From Thiodubiliella sp900128405 (GTDB taxonomy: Bacteria; Pseudomonadota; Gammaproteobacteria; PS1; Pseudothioglobaceae), in contig OY821614.1 of assembly GCA_963682085.1 (NCBI GenBank), positions 124,001-188,000 of the forward strand: 64,000 bases of DNA. The letters run 5' to 3'. Of this stretch, positions 17,698 to 26,860 are shown piece after piece; the first letter of the stretch is position 1; each line of letters starts with the position of its first letter. The translations under genes were made by a program, and so were the position numbers. Below the pieces are notes generated by a model that saw nothing but the letters and a program-made list of their open reading frames with translations, was not told the DNA's origin and did no database searches.

Positions 17698-20600
17698 ATG
17701 AAAAAATATACATTTAAAGGGATTTTACTGGCACTGGGGCTGGTATTTGCAACGCTGAGTATGCAAGCGGGGGCGAATTATCCAAAATATTGCTGTGAAA
17801 TTGTTGATATTAACAAAGTTGTGGCAAGTTATACTGGCGATACCACTTTTGAGATTTACATTAAAGCGAAGGAAAACTTGCATTTTTGGGATGTAACCTG
17901 GCTCGGTGTTAATTATAAGAAACTAATTAAGAACAATGGGCACTATGTCCCAGTAAAAATAACTTTGCATGATGATGACGGTACAGGGACTGACGAATTT
18001 AAGATGGTCGTTAGTGGCTTAGACTTTGGTAGTCGAATATTTTTTAGCTGGGTTGATTTGCTGGCTATGGGCAAGGCGGTTTTTAAAAACTACGACTATG
18101 GTACGAAACGATTTGAGCGTATTGAGTTTGAAAGGACGAGCGATTTTAATAATGGTACGAGCGGCGGAGATAATACCGGTTGGAATAATTTAGATGCCGC
18201 CATTGATGTAATAGAGTCGGGCTCTCGTTGGGACAAGCAAAAATTAGTGGTTGACGCAGCTAAAAGCGAAGTTTTAAGCAGTCTTGCTATTATTACAAAA
18301 AATATAGACGCTGATGTTTCTATCGCCACAAAATGGAACAACCTTAGCGTATTTAAAGCTAAAATTGAAATTCACAAAAAAGAGTTTGAAAAATTAGCCC
18401 GTCCTCACATAAATGCAGCCATAACAACTGCACACGAAACTATTATCAATAACGCTATTATTGATCATCAAGAATATGCTTTAAAGTTCGCTGAATTTAT
18501 GATCAAGCTAGAAGGCTTTTGGCATAGTCAGCACTCTAAAACTAATAAGGCTTATGAGTTAGCAAAGGCAGTGAAAGAACAAAGAGAGCAGGATAATTCG
18601 CCAACCGCTACGCTGCAAGTTGTTGTGGCTGAGTATTTAAAAGAGATCAATTTTCTAAAAACACTGGAACATACGGACACTGAAAAGAACAAAGTTATCG
18701 AACATCAAGCTAACTATAGTGCGCTTAAAGAGGCATTGTATGTTGCTATGGCGGGTGATTCAAAAGTGAGGAATAATATCTTTGCCATCGCTAAGACTCA
18801 TAGTGAAGGAGATATTACAATGCAGACGGTGGTTTTCACGCCGAAATTGACTTCTGGCTGGCGGTATTATACGATTAACATTGATAATGTTAGTCATTCA
18901 GTGGAGGTGCTTGCTGGCATGAGTGTTGATCAAATTTTACAGGCTTTTTCGGTAAAGTTTTCTGCTCATCCTACCGTATATTGTTTAATAAGTTTTTATG
19001 AGAATTTTTTGTGTGTGGCTAGGCAGGAAAATGTGTCTTTTGACTATTCGGCTACTGCTAGAGAAGCAACGCAGGCGGAGAAGGATGCTGCTGAGGTGCT
19101 TTGGCAACCTCAGTTGGCATTAACTAAGGCTGCTTTGCTTGTGGCAAGTTATGCGTACTTACTTGCTGATGAATTTGTTTACAAGGCGAGTGCTAATGTG
19201 GAAGTTAAAGCGGCAAAAGTAGAAGCGTCAAAGCAAGCTAATGCGGCGTTTCTCTCAGAAATAATAGAACTTGATGCCGTTAAAAGGACTGAAGCTCATG
19301 CTTCGATAATAACGACATTTAATAATTCGCATCAAGCTTTGCAGGCGGATACGAGTGCATTACAAGTAGTGCTTGAACCGGCTATTGAGGCTAAACGGGT
19401 GGCAGATCTTGCGGCATCATGGCAAGCACAGTTGGCATTAACTAATACTGCTTTTACCACTGCGAGTAATGCAGTAATAGAGGCCAATAGTGTTTTAGCT
19501 AGCACTGTTGATTTTCCTGCTAAAACGACGGCAGTAGAAGCGTCAAAGCAGGCTAATGCGGCGTTTAAGGTAGAGATACAAGCGCTTGATGCTGTTAAAA
19601 GGGATCAGGATGATGGGGTGATTGTAACGACATTTAACAATCAGCATCAGGCACTGAAGACGCAGATTACTGAACTAGAAGTGGCACTTGCGGCGGCTAT
19701 TGAGGCGAAGCGAGTGGCAGATCTTGCGGCGCAATGGGAGGCACAGTTGGCATTAACTAATACTGCTTTAACCACTGCGAGTAATGCAGTAATAGAGGCT
19801 AATAGTGTTTTAGCTAGCACTGTTGATTTTCCTGCTAAAACGACGGCAGTAGAAGCGTCAAAGCAGGCTAATGCGGCGTTTAAGGTAGAGATACAAGCGC
19901 TTGATGCTGTTAAAAGGGATCAGGATGATGGTGTGATTGTGACGACATTTAACAATCAGCATCAATCACTGCAGACGCAGATTACTGAACTAGAAGTGGC
20001 ACTTGCGGCGGCTATTGAGGCGAAGCGAGCGGCAGATCTTGCGACACCATGGCAAGCACAGTTGGCATTAACTAATACTGCTTTTACCACTGCGAGTAAT
20101 GCGGTAATAGAGGCCAATAGTGTTTTAGCTAGCACTGTTGATTTTCCTGCTAAAACGGCGGCAATAGAAGCGTCTAAGCAGGCTAATGAGGCGTTTAGGT
20201 TAGCGATACAAGCACTTGATACTGTTAAAAGGGATCAGGATGATGGTGTGACTGTGACTACATTTAACGATCAGCATCAGGCACTGAAGACGCAGATTAC
20301 TGAACTAGAAGTGGCACTTGCGGCGGCTATTGAGGCGAAGCGAGCGGCAGATCTTGCGGCGCCATGGCTGACACAGTTGGCATTAACTAATACTGCTTTA
20401 ACCACTGCGAGTAATGCAGCAATAGAGGCCAATAGTGTTTTAGCTAGCACTGTTGGTTTTCCTGTTAAAACGGCGGCAATAGAAGCGTCTAAGCAGGCTA
20501 ATGAGGCGTTTAAGGTAGAGATACAAGCGCTTGATGCTGTTAAAAGGGATCAGGATGACGGGGTAATTGTAACGACATTTAACAATCAGCATCAGGCACT

Positions 20601-22038
20601 GAAGACGCAGATTACTGAACTAGAAGTGGCACTTGCGGCGGCTATTGAGGCGAAGCGAGTGGCAGATCTTTCGGCACCATGGCAGGCACAGTTGGCATTA
20701 ACTGATTCTGCTTTAATCACAGCGAATACTGTCGTTTCCAATGCGGCTAGTGTGATGAATAGCGATGCTGAATTGTCTTCTAAAACGACGGCAGTAGAAG
20801 CGTCTAAGCAGGCTAATGCGGTGTTTATATCAGCGATACAAGCACTTAAATTGGTTGAGCGGGATGCGACTGATGGGGCGGTAACAACTGCATTTAATGA
20901 TCAGTATCAAACATTGCTCACGCAGACTACTGCATTAGAGGCAACGCTTGCAATGGCTATTGAGGCTAAACGGGTGGCAGATCTTGCGGCACCATGGTTG
21001 GCACAGTTGGCATTAACTAATGCTGCTTTAACTGCGGCGAATGAGGCAATGAACAATGCGAGGTTTGAGATGGAAACAGACGCTGAATTGTCTTCTAAAA
21101 CGACGGTAGTAGAAGCGTCAAAGCAGGCTAATGCGGTGTTTATATCAGCAATACAAGCACTTGAATTGGTTGAGCGGGATGCGACTGATGGGGCGGTAAC
21201 AACTGCGTTTACTGCTCAGCATCAAACATTGCTCACGCAGACTACTGCATTAGAAGTAACGCTTGCAGCGAGTGAAGAAAAGCGCGTGTTTGATGAGGCG
21301 ACTTTGACTGGGTATTGGAAATTCCCAGTGATTAAGGGGCTTAACTATCAAACAACTACACATCCATCAGGGGTTACTGATGAGACTGGGGCGTTTAAGT
21401 GTCAGCCCGGTGAGGTGGTTGCGTTCTCTATTGAGAATTTGAGTTTGACTCAGGTAGATTGTCAGGCGGTTTTGCAGGCTAAGACGACTAAGAGCATTTC
21501 GCTAAGTGCTACCAGCACGGGTGATGGTTTTAAAGATTGGCAGGATGAGCAGGGCAAGCAGGTGATCATCACTAAAGTGCTTTTTGGTTTGTTTAATGAC
21601 AATATTAAAACTGCGTTTGCTCAAGCGGATGAGGCTTTAAAGTTTATCACTGTTAAACTTACGGAAGTGCAGAAGGGTAATACGGCAAATCAGTCTTTGG
21701 ATGCGAATGATCTTAGCGTTATGGTTCAAGATGTTTTAGGCACGACTGAAGCGGTCGTGTTACCAACGACAGAGCAGGCGACCAATATGGTTAATTCAGG
21801 TTGGCAGGCGAATAAGGTGTTTGACGCTGTAGATATTGTAGATACTAAGGATAAGGCTGATACTGAGGATAAGGCTGATACTGAGGATAAGGCTGATACT
21901 GGTGCAAGCAAGAAAAGTAGTAGTGGGGGTGGTTGTGTTTACAATCCTAATGCCACTGGTAGAGCTGATGTGGGCTTTATTTTGTTGATGGTGTTGAGTG
22001 TTTACTATCTCGTTAGAAGGAAACGATTAACGACTTAG
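17698..22038 (+). CDS. Secreted helical-repeat surface protein, family member 2
   Basis: From ATG 17698 (GGAG eight bases upstream) the protein has 1446 residues. Signal peptide residues 1-22. A conserved N-terminal domain (about 24-190; CCEIVDINKVVASY, DDDGTGTDEFK, DNTGW) is followed by a helical spacer and a beta-type domain (about 380-460, YYTINIDNVSHSVEV). Seven repeats of about 105 residues span 468-1195, each starting WxxQLALTNTAL and rich in Ala; a three-helix bundle is likely. The C-terminal domain (VFDEATLTGYW...GLNYQTTTHPSGVTDETGAF) is followed by an acidic DKADTE linker and a tail GGGCVYNPNATGRAD plus membrane helix plus RRKR. Such Gly-Cys/TM/Arg tails (as in GlyGly-CTERM or JDVT-CTERM) mark proteins for processing and surface anchoring. 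Function unknown; adhesion or host contact is inference. Confidence 0.8.
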   Translation: MKKYTFKGILLALGLVFATLSMQAGANYPKYCCEIVDINKVVASYTGDTTFEIYIKAKENLHFWDVTWLGVNYKKLIKNNGHYVPVKITLHDDDGTGTDEFKMVVSGLDFGSRIFFSWVDLLAMGKAVFKNYDYGTKRFERIEFERTSDFNNGTSGGDNTGWNNLDAAIDVIESGSRWDKQKLVVDAAKSEVLSSLAIITKNIDADVSIATKWNNLSVFKAKIEIHKKEFEKLARPHINAAITTAHETIINNAIIDHQEYALKFAEFMIKLEGFWHSQHSKTNKAYELAKAVKEQREQDNSPTATLQVVVAEYLKEINFLKTLEHTDTEKNKVIEHQANYSALKEALYVAMAGDSKVRNNIFAIAKTHSEGDITMQTVVFTPKLTSGWRYYTINIDNVSHSVEVLAGMSVDQILQAFSVKFSAHPTVYCLISFYENFLCVARQENVSFDYSATAREATQAEKDAAEVLWQPQLALTKAALLVASYAYLLADEFVYKASANVEVKAAKVEASKQANAAFLSEIIELDAVKRTEAHASIITTFNNSHQALQADTSALQVVLEPAIEAKRVADLAASWQAQLALTNTAFTTASNAVIEANSVLASTVDFPAKTTAVEASKQANAAFKVEIQALDAVKRDQDDGVIVTTFNNQHQALKTQITELEVALAAAIEAKRVADLAAQWEAQLALTNTALTTASNAVIEANSVLASTVDFPAKTTAVEASKQANAAFKVEIQALDAVKRDQDDGVIVTTFNNQHQSLQTQITELEVALAAAIEAKRAADLATPWQAQLALTNTAFTTASNAVIEANSVLASTVDFPAKTAAIEASKQANEAFRLAIQALDTVKRDQDDGVTVTTFNDQHQALKTQITELEVALAAAIEAKRAADLAAPWLTQLALTNTALTTASNAAIEANSVLASTVGFPVKTAAIEASKQANEAFKVEIQALDAVKRDQDDGVIVTTFNNQHQALKTQITELEVALAAAIEAKRVADLSAPWQAQLALTDSALITANTVVSNAASVMNSDAELSSKTTAVEASKQANAVFISAIQALKLVERDATDGAVTTAFNDQYQTLLTQTTALEATLAMAIEAKRVADLAAPWLAQLALTNAALTAANEAMNNARFEMETDAELSSKTTVVEASKQANAVFISAIQALELVERDATDGAVTTAFTAQHQTLLTQTTALEVTLAASEEKRVFDEATLTGYWKFPVIKGLNYQTTTHPSGVTDETGAFKCQPGEVVAFSIENLSLTQVDCQAVLQAKTTKSISLSATSTGDGFKDWQDEQGKQVIITKVLFGLFNDNIKTAFAQADEALKFITVKLTEVQKGNTANQSLDANDLSVMVQDVLGTTEAVVLPTTEQATNMVNSGWQANKVFDAVDIVDTKDKADTEDKADTEDKADTGASKKSSSGGGCVYNPNATGRADVGFILLMVLSVYYLVRRKRLTT

Positions 22039-22062
22039 TTTTAAGTTATTAGTTTAACCATG

Positions 22063-22083
22063 AAGCCCCTTAATTGGGGTTTT
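22063..22083 (+). terminator. Intergenic hairpin 2
   Basis: AAGCCCC, TTAATT loop, GGGGTTT; it lies 25 bases after family member 2. Confidence 0.6.
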
Positions 22084-22087
22084 GTGG

Positions 22088-22101
22088 TGCCAATATTGGC
22101 A
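22088..22101 (+). promoter_or_regulatory. Leader palindrome before family member 3
   Basis: Perfect TGCCAATATTGGCA a few bases after the terminator and six bases before the ribosome site (GTGGAG). Equivalent elements precede the barrel gene and members 2, 4 and 5. It could be a repressor site or an RNA stem that partly hides the ribosome site; the sequence alone cannot decide. No separate sigma70 box is evident in these short gaps, so transcription may come from read-through or a distant promoter. Confidence 0.5.
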
Positions 22102-22118
22102 TTAGTGGAGTTATAAAA

Positions 22119-25100
22119 ATGAAAAAGTATAAATTTAAAAAAGTTTTACTGGCATTGGGGCTGGTATTTGCAACGCTGAGTATGTCCGTCACGAAGGCTT
22201 ATCAAAATCCTTCTCCGTGCTGTGATGAGGTTGATTTAGATAAGATTGTGGCAAGTTATACGACCGACACCACTTTTGAGATTTACATTAAAGCGGATGA
22301 AAACCTGCGTTTTCAAAAAAATCGGCATTTGGGTTACTGGATTTATAACAAGCTAGTTAAGAATAATGGAAAATATGTATCCGCAAAGATAACTTTGCAT
22401 GACGATGATGGCACAGGTCATGACGAGTTTAAGATAGTCGTTACTGGTTTAGATTTTGGCAGTCGACTGTCTTATTCTTGGACTGATTTGGTCGCGATGG
22501 GCAAGGAAGTGTTTGAAAATTACAATTGGGGTAAAGCTACTTATCGCAAGATAAAATTCTACGGCACTTCTCAGTTTCATAGAGGTGACAAGGATTATAA
22601 CGATGAAGATGATGATACCGACAACACCGGCTGGGATCATGTCGATAATGAAATGCATGTGGTAGAACGAGGGGTTAGATGGGATAAGCAAAAACTGGTG
22701 GTTGACGCTGCTAAAATCCAAGTTTTAAACAGTCTTGCTATTGCATTTAATATCGGCACTGGTGCTTCTGTCGCCAGAAAACGGGCTCATCTTGGCGAAT
22801 TTAAAGCTAGAGTTGCAGCGTATAAAACGGGCGTTAATAAATTAAATCATCCGAGCATGACCACTGAACATATGAATGTTATCATCGAAGGCCGAGTTGA
22901 ATACAAAGTATGGGAGCTTAAAATTACTCCTTTGGAAAAGGAGTTGGAAGAGATTTGGGCGAAGCAGTATCAAGCAACTAATGAGGTTTATGAGTCAGCA
23001 AAGGCAGTGAAAGAACAAAGAGAGGATAATGCGCCAACTGTTACGCTGCGAGATTTTGTGGCTCAGTATTTAAAAGAGATCAATTTTCTAAAAACGATGG
23101 AATACACGGCCGCTGAAAAAGACAAAGTTATCGAACATCAAGCTAACTATAGTGCGCTTAAAGAGGCATTGAATATTGCCATGGCGGCTGATTCAAGGGT
23201 GAGGAATAATATCTTTGCTATCATCGACACTGAGAGCGAAGAGGGAGTCCAACAAGTGGTGCTTTTCACGCCGAAATTAACGTTTGGCTGGTGGTATTAT
23301 ACGATTAACATTGATAATATTAGTCATTCAGTGATGGTGCATGGCATGAGTGTTGAGGAAATTATGCAGGCTTTTGCGGCAAAGTTTTCTGCTCATCCTA
23401 CGGTAGAGTGTATAGTTTTTGTGAATTTTCTGTGTATGGCCAAGCAGGAAAATGTGCCTTTTGAGTATTCGGCTACTGCTGAAGAGACTACCCAAGAGGA
23501 TGCTGAGGCTCGGGAATCACAGCGTAATGCTGTGATTGTGAAGGCTGTGCAAGCGGCAAATATCAAGGCTTCTTATGTGGTTAAAACGCTCTGGGGTGGG
23601 GATTATGTCAAAATTACTTCGAAAAAGGAAGCAGAAGCGGGCAATGGTCAATCGATACGCTACTTATCAACTGGTGTAGATAATGTTTGCTTTTTTTATG
23701 AAACAACTTTGTTTTGTGGAACGAAAGCTAAAACGGCTTTCTTTTTGTATTCTTTTAATGAATTTGATTTAATTCAATCGCAAAAGTTTTCAGCTGAGTT
23801 ATTAGCACCTGAATTCGCTCAAACATTGGTTCATGAGGCGATTGGTAGTGCTTCTGATCGCAATTGGGTGTTATCGGGGGGTAAAAAACAAACGCAAATA
23901 GTGCGTTTTTCTCCGATTTTAGCGGACACTTATAAGACTTATACAATTACTATTGCAGATGTTGGGTATTCAATATTGGTTAATTCTGAAACGACTGTTG
24001 AACAAATGGTTGATGCTTTGGCGTTAGAGTTAGATTCTGACACAACGGTTACTTGTGTTGAAGATAATATAAGCCTGACTTGTTCTGCAGTAACAGAAGG
24101 ACAAGCGTTTGCTTTTGCGAGCTCGGTTACTGCTAGAGAAGCAACGCAGGCGGAGAAGGATGCTGAGGCTGAGGCGCTTTGGCAACCTCAGTTGGTATTA
24201 ACTGAGGCTGCTTTGGTTGTGGCAACTAATGCGCGCTTAGTTGCTGATGAAATTGTTCACAGGATGTGGGCTAATGTGGAAACTAAAGCGGCAAAAATAG
24301 AAGCGTCAAAGCAAGCTAATGCGGCGTTTCTCTCAGAAATAATAGCACTTGATGCCGTTAAAAGGACTGAAGCTGATGCTTCGATAATAACGACATTTAA
24401 TAATCAGCATCAAACGCTGCAGGCACAAACCAGCGAACTAGACGCAATAGCTAAAAAAGCCATTGCAGACGCTATAGCTCATCGAGTAGCGGAGGCGGAG
24501 GCGCTTTGGCAAAATTCGGTAAGACTAGCGAATGTTGCTTTAGCGACAGCGACCAGTGCAGAGGTAGATGCTAACAATGCAGTTAATAGCGACGGTAGTT
24601 TTGCCTCTAAAGAGGCGGCAATAACTGTGCTGAAGGAGGCTAATGCGGCGTTTAATATGGCGATACGAGCCCTTGATAGTGTTAAGAGAGATGAGGCTGA
24701 TGCGACTGTTGTTGCTGGGTTTAATAATCAACTTCAAACCTTGCAGAGGCAGGCAAGTGCGTTAGAAGCAACGCTTGCGGCGGCACCTTGGCTGACACAG
24801 TTGGCGTTAACCAATACTGCTTTGGTAACAGCAACTAATGCGCGGATAGCGGCGACTAGCGTTATCAATGGTGAGGATAGTTTTGCTGACAAATGGACAG
24901 CAATAGAGCTATCAAAGCAGTATAACGCTGCATTTGATGTATCGATACAAGCACTAGATAGCGTTAAGAACACTAACGAGCATGTTACTACTATAGCGAC
25001 ATTTAATAATCAGCTTCAAACTTTGCAGGCGGAAACGAGTGCAATACAAGTAGTGCTTGAAGCGGCTATTGAGGCTAAACGGGTGGCAGATCTTGCGGCG

Positions 25101-26777
25101 CCATGGTTGACACAGTTGGCGTTAACTAATACTGCTTTTACCACTGCGAGTAATGCAGTAATAGAGGCTAATAGTGTTTTAGCTAGCACTGTTGATTTTC
25201 CTGCTAAAACGGCGGCAATAGAAGCGTCTAAGCAGGCTAATGCGGCGTTTAAGGTAGAGATACAAGCGCTTGATGCTGTTAAAAGGGATCAGGATGATGG
25301 CGTGACTGTGACTACATTTAACAATCAGCATCAAGCACTGCAGACGCAGATTACTGAACTAGAAGTGGCACTTGCAGCGGCTATTGAGGCGAAGCGAGTG
25401 GCAGATCTTGCGGCACCATGGCAGGCACAGTTGGCATTAACTGATTCTGCTTTAATCACAGCGAATACTGTCGTTTCCAATGCGGCTAGTGTGATGAATA
25501 GCGATGCTGAATTGTCTTCTAAAACGACGGCAGTAGAAGCGTCTAAGCAGGCTAATGCGGTGTTTATATCAGCGATACAAGCACTTAAATTGGTTGAGCG
25601 GGATGCGACTGATGGGGCGGTAACAACTGCATTTAATGATCAGTATCAAACATTGCTCACGCAGACTACTGCATTAGAGGCAACGCTTGCAATGGCTATT
25701 GAGGCTAAACGGGTGGCAGATCTTGCGGCACCATGGTTGGCACAGTTGGCATTAACTAATGCTGCTTTAACTGCGGCGAATGAGGCAATGAACAATGCGA
25801 GGTTTGAGATGGAAACAGACGCTGAATTGTCTTCTAAAACGACGGTAGTAGAAGCGTCAAAGCAGGCTAATGCGGTGTTTATATCAGCAATACAAGCACT
25901 TAAATTGGTTGAGCGGGATGCGACTGATGGGGCTGTAACAACTGCGTTTACTGCTCAGCATCAAACATTGCTAGAGCAGAATAATGCATTAGAAGCAACG
26001 CTTGCAGCGAGTGAAGAAAAGCGCGTGTTTGATGAGGCGACTTTGACTGGGTATTGGAAATTCCCAGTGATTAAGGGGCTTAACTATCAAACAACTACAC
26101 ATCCATCAGGGGTTACTGATGAGACTGGGGCGTTTAAGTGTCAGCCCGGTGAGGTGGTTGCGTTCTCTATTGAGAATTTGAGTTTGACTCAGGTAGATTG
26201 TCAGGCGGTTTTGCAGGCTAAGACGACTAAGAGCATTTCGCTAAGTGCTACCAGCACGGGTGATGGTTTTAAAGATTGGCAGGATGAGCAGGGTAAGCAG
26301 GTGATCATCACTAAAGTGCTTTTTGGTTTGTTTAATGACAATATTAAAACTGCGTTTGCTCAAGCGGATGAGGCTTTAAAGTTTATCACTGTTAAACTTA
26401 CGGAAGTGCAGAAGGGTAATACGGCAAATCAGTCTTTGGATGCGAATGATCTTAGTGTTATGGTTCAAAATGTTTTAGGCACGACTGAAGCGGTCGTGTT
26501 ACCAACGACAGAGCAGGCGACCAATATGGTTAATTCAGGTTGGCAGGCGAGTAAGGTGTTTGACGCTGTAGATATTGTAGATACTAAGGATAAGGCTGAT
26601 ACTGAGGATAAGGCTGATACTGAGGATAAGGCTGATACTGATGCAAGCAAGAAAAGTAGTAGTGGGGGTGGTTGTGTTTACAATCCTAATGCCCCTGGTA
26701 GAGCTGATGTGGGCTTTATCTTGTTGATGGTGTTGAGTGTTTACTATCTCGTTAGAAGGAAACGATTAACGATTTAG
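22119..26777 (+). CDS. Secreted helical-repeat surface protein, family member 3
   Basis: From ATG 22119 the protein has 1552 residues. It has the family signal peptide, N-terminal domain (about 25-200) and tail. Unlike member 2 it has the beta-type domain twice (about 378-455, YYTINIDNISHSVMV, and 592-672, TYTITIADVGYSILV), separated by a unique stretch. Six helical repeats run from about 687 to 1300; repeats 2 and 3 are the least conserved. From about 25,379 to the end the DNA is almost identical to member 2 (20,641-22,030), a sign of recent gene conversion or duplication. Three DKADTE units precede the GGGCVYNPNAPGRAD tail. Confidence 0.8.
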   Translation: MKKYKFKKVLLALGLVFATLSMSVTKAYQNPSPCCDEVDLDKIVASYTTDTTFEIYIKADENLRFQKNRHLGYWIYNKLVKNNGKYVSAKITLHDDDGTGHDEFKIVVTGLDFGSRLSYSWTDLVAMGKEVFENYNWGKATYRKIKFYGTSQFHRGDKDYNDEDDDTDNTGWDHVDNEMHVVERGVRWDKQKLVVDAAKIQVLNSLAIAFNIGTGASVARKRAHLGEFKARVAAYKTGVNKLNHPSMTTEHMNVIIEGRVEYKVWELKITPLEKELEEIWAKQYQATNEVYESAKAVKEQREDNAPTVTLRDFVAQYLKEINFLKTMEYTAAEKDKVIEHQANYSALKEALNIAMAADSRVRNNIFAIIDTESEEGVQQVVLFTPKLTFGWWYYTINIDNISHSVMVHGMSVEEIMQAFAAKFSAHPTVECIVFVNFLCMAKQENVPFEYSATAEETTQEDAEARESQRNAVIVKAVQAANIKASYVVKTLWGGDYVKITSKKEAEAGNGQSIRYLSTGVDNVCFFYETTLFCGTKAKTAFFLYSFNEFDLIQSQKFSAELLAPEFAQTLVHEAIGSASDRNWVLSGGKKQTQIVRFSPILADTYKTYTITIADVGYSILVNSETTVEQMVDALALELDSDTTVTCVEDNISLTCSAVTEGQAFAFASSVTAREATQAEKDAEAEALWQPQLVLTEAALVVATNARLVADEIVHRMWANVETKAAKIEASKQANAAFLSEIIALDAVKRTEADASIITTFNNQHQTLQAQTSELDAIAKKAIADAIAHRVAEAEALWQNSVRLANVALATATSAEVDANNAVNSDGSFASKEAAITVLKEANAAFNMAIRALDSVKRDEADATVVAGFNNQLQTLQRQASALEATLAAAPWLTQLALTNTALVTATNARIAATSVINGEDSFADKWTAIELSKQYNAAFDVSIQALDSVKNTNEHVTTIATFNNQLQTLQAETSAIQVVLEAAIEAKRVADLAAPWLTQLALTNTAFTTASNAVIEANSVLASTVDFPAKTAAIEASKQANAAFKVEIQALDAVKRDQDDGVTVTTFNNQHQALQTQITELEVALAAAIEAKRVADLAAPWQAQLALTDSALITANTVVSNAASVMNSDAELSSKTTAVEASKQANAVFISAIQALKLVERDATDGAVTTAFNDQYQTLLTQTTALEATLAMAIEAKRVADLAAPWLAQLALTNAALTAANEAMNNARFEMETDAELSSKTTVVEASKQANAVFISAIQALKLVERDATDGAVTTAFTAQHQTLLEQNNALEATLAASEEKRVFDEATLTGYWKFPVIKGLNYQTTTHPSGVTDETGAFKCQPGEVVAFSIENLSLTQVDCQAVLQAKTTKSISLSATSTGDGFKDWQDEQGKQVIITKVLFGLFNDNIKTAFAQADEALKFITVKLTEVQKGNTANQSLDANDLSVMVQNVLGTTEAVVLPTTEQATNMVNSGWQASKVFDAVDIVDTKDKADTEDKADTEDKADTDASKKSSSGGGCVYNPNAPGRADVGFILLMVLSVYYLVRRKRLTI

Positions 26778-26800
26778 TTTTAAGTTATTAGTTTGACCAT

Positions 26801-26822
26801 AAAGCCCCTTAATTGGGGTTTT
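26801..26822 (+). terminator. Intergenic hairpin 3
   Basis: AAAGCCCC, TTAATT, GGGGTTTT, between members 3 and 4. Confidence 0.6.
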
Positions 26823-26826
26823 ATGG

Positions 26827-26840
26827 TACTAATTTTGGTA
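26827..26840 (+). promoter_or_regulatory. Leader palindrome before family member 4
   Basis: TACTAATTTTGGTA, identical to that of member 2. Confidence 0.5.
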
Positions 26841-26860
26841 TTAATAATGGAGTTATAAAA

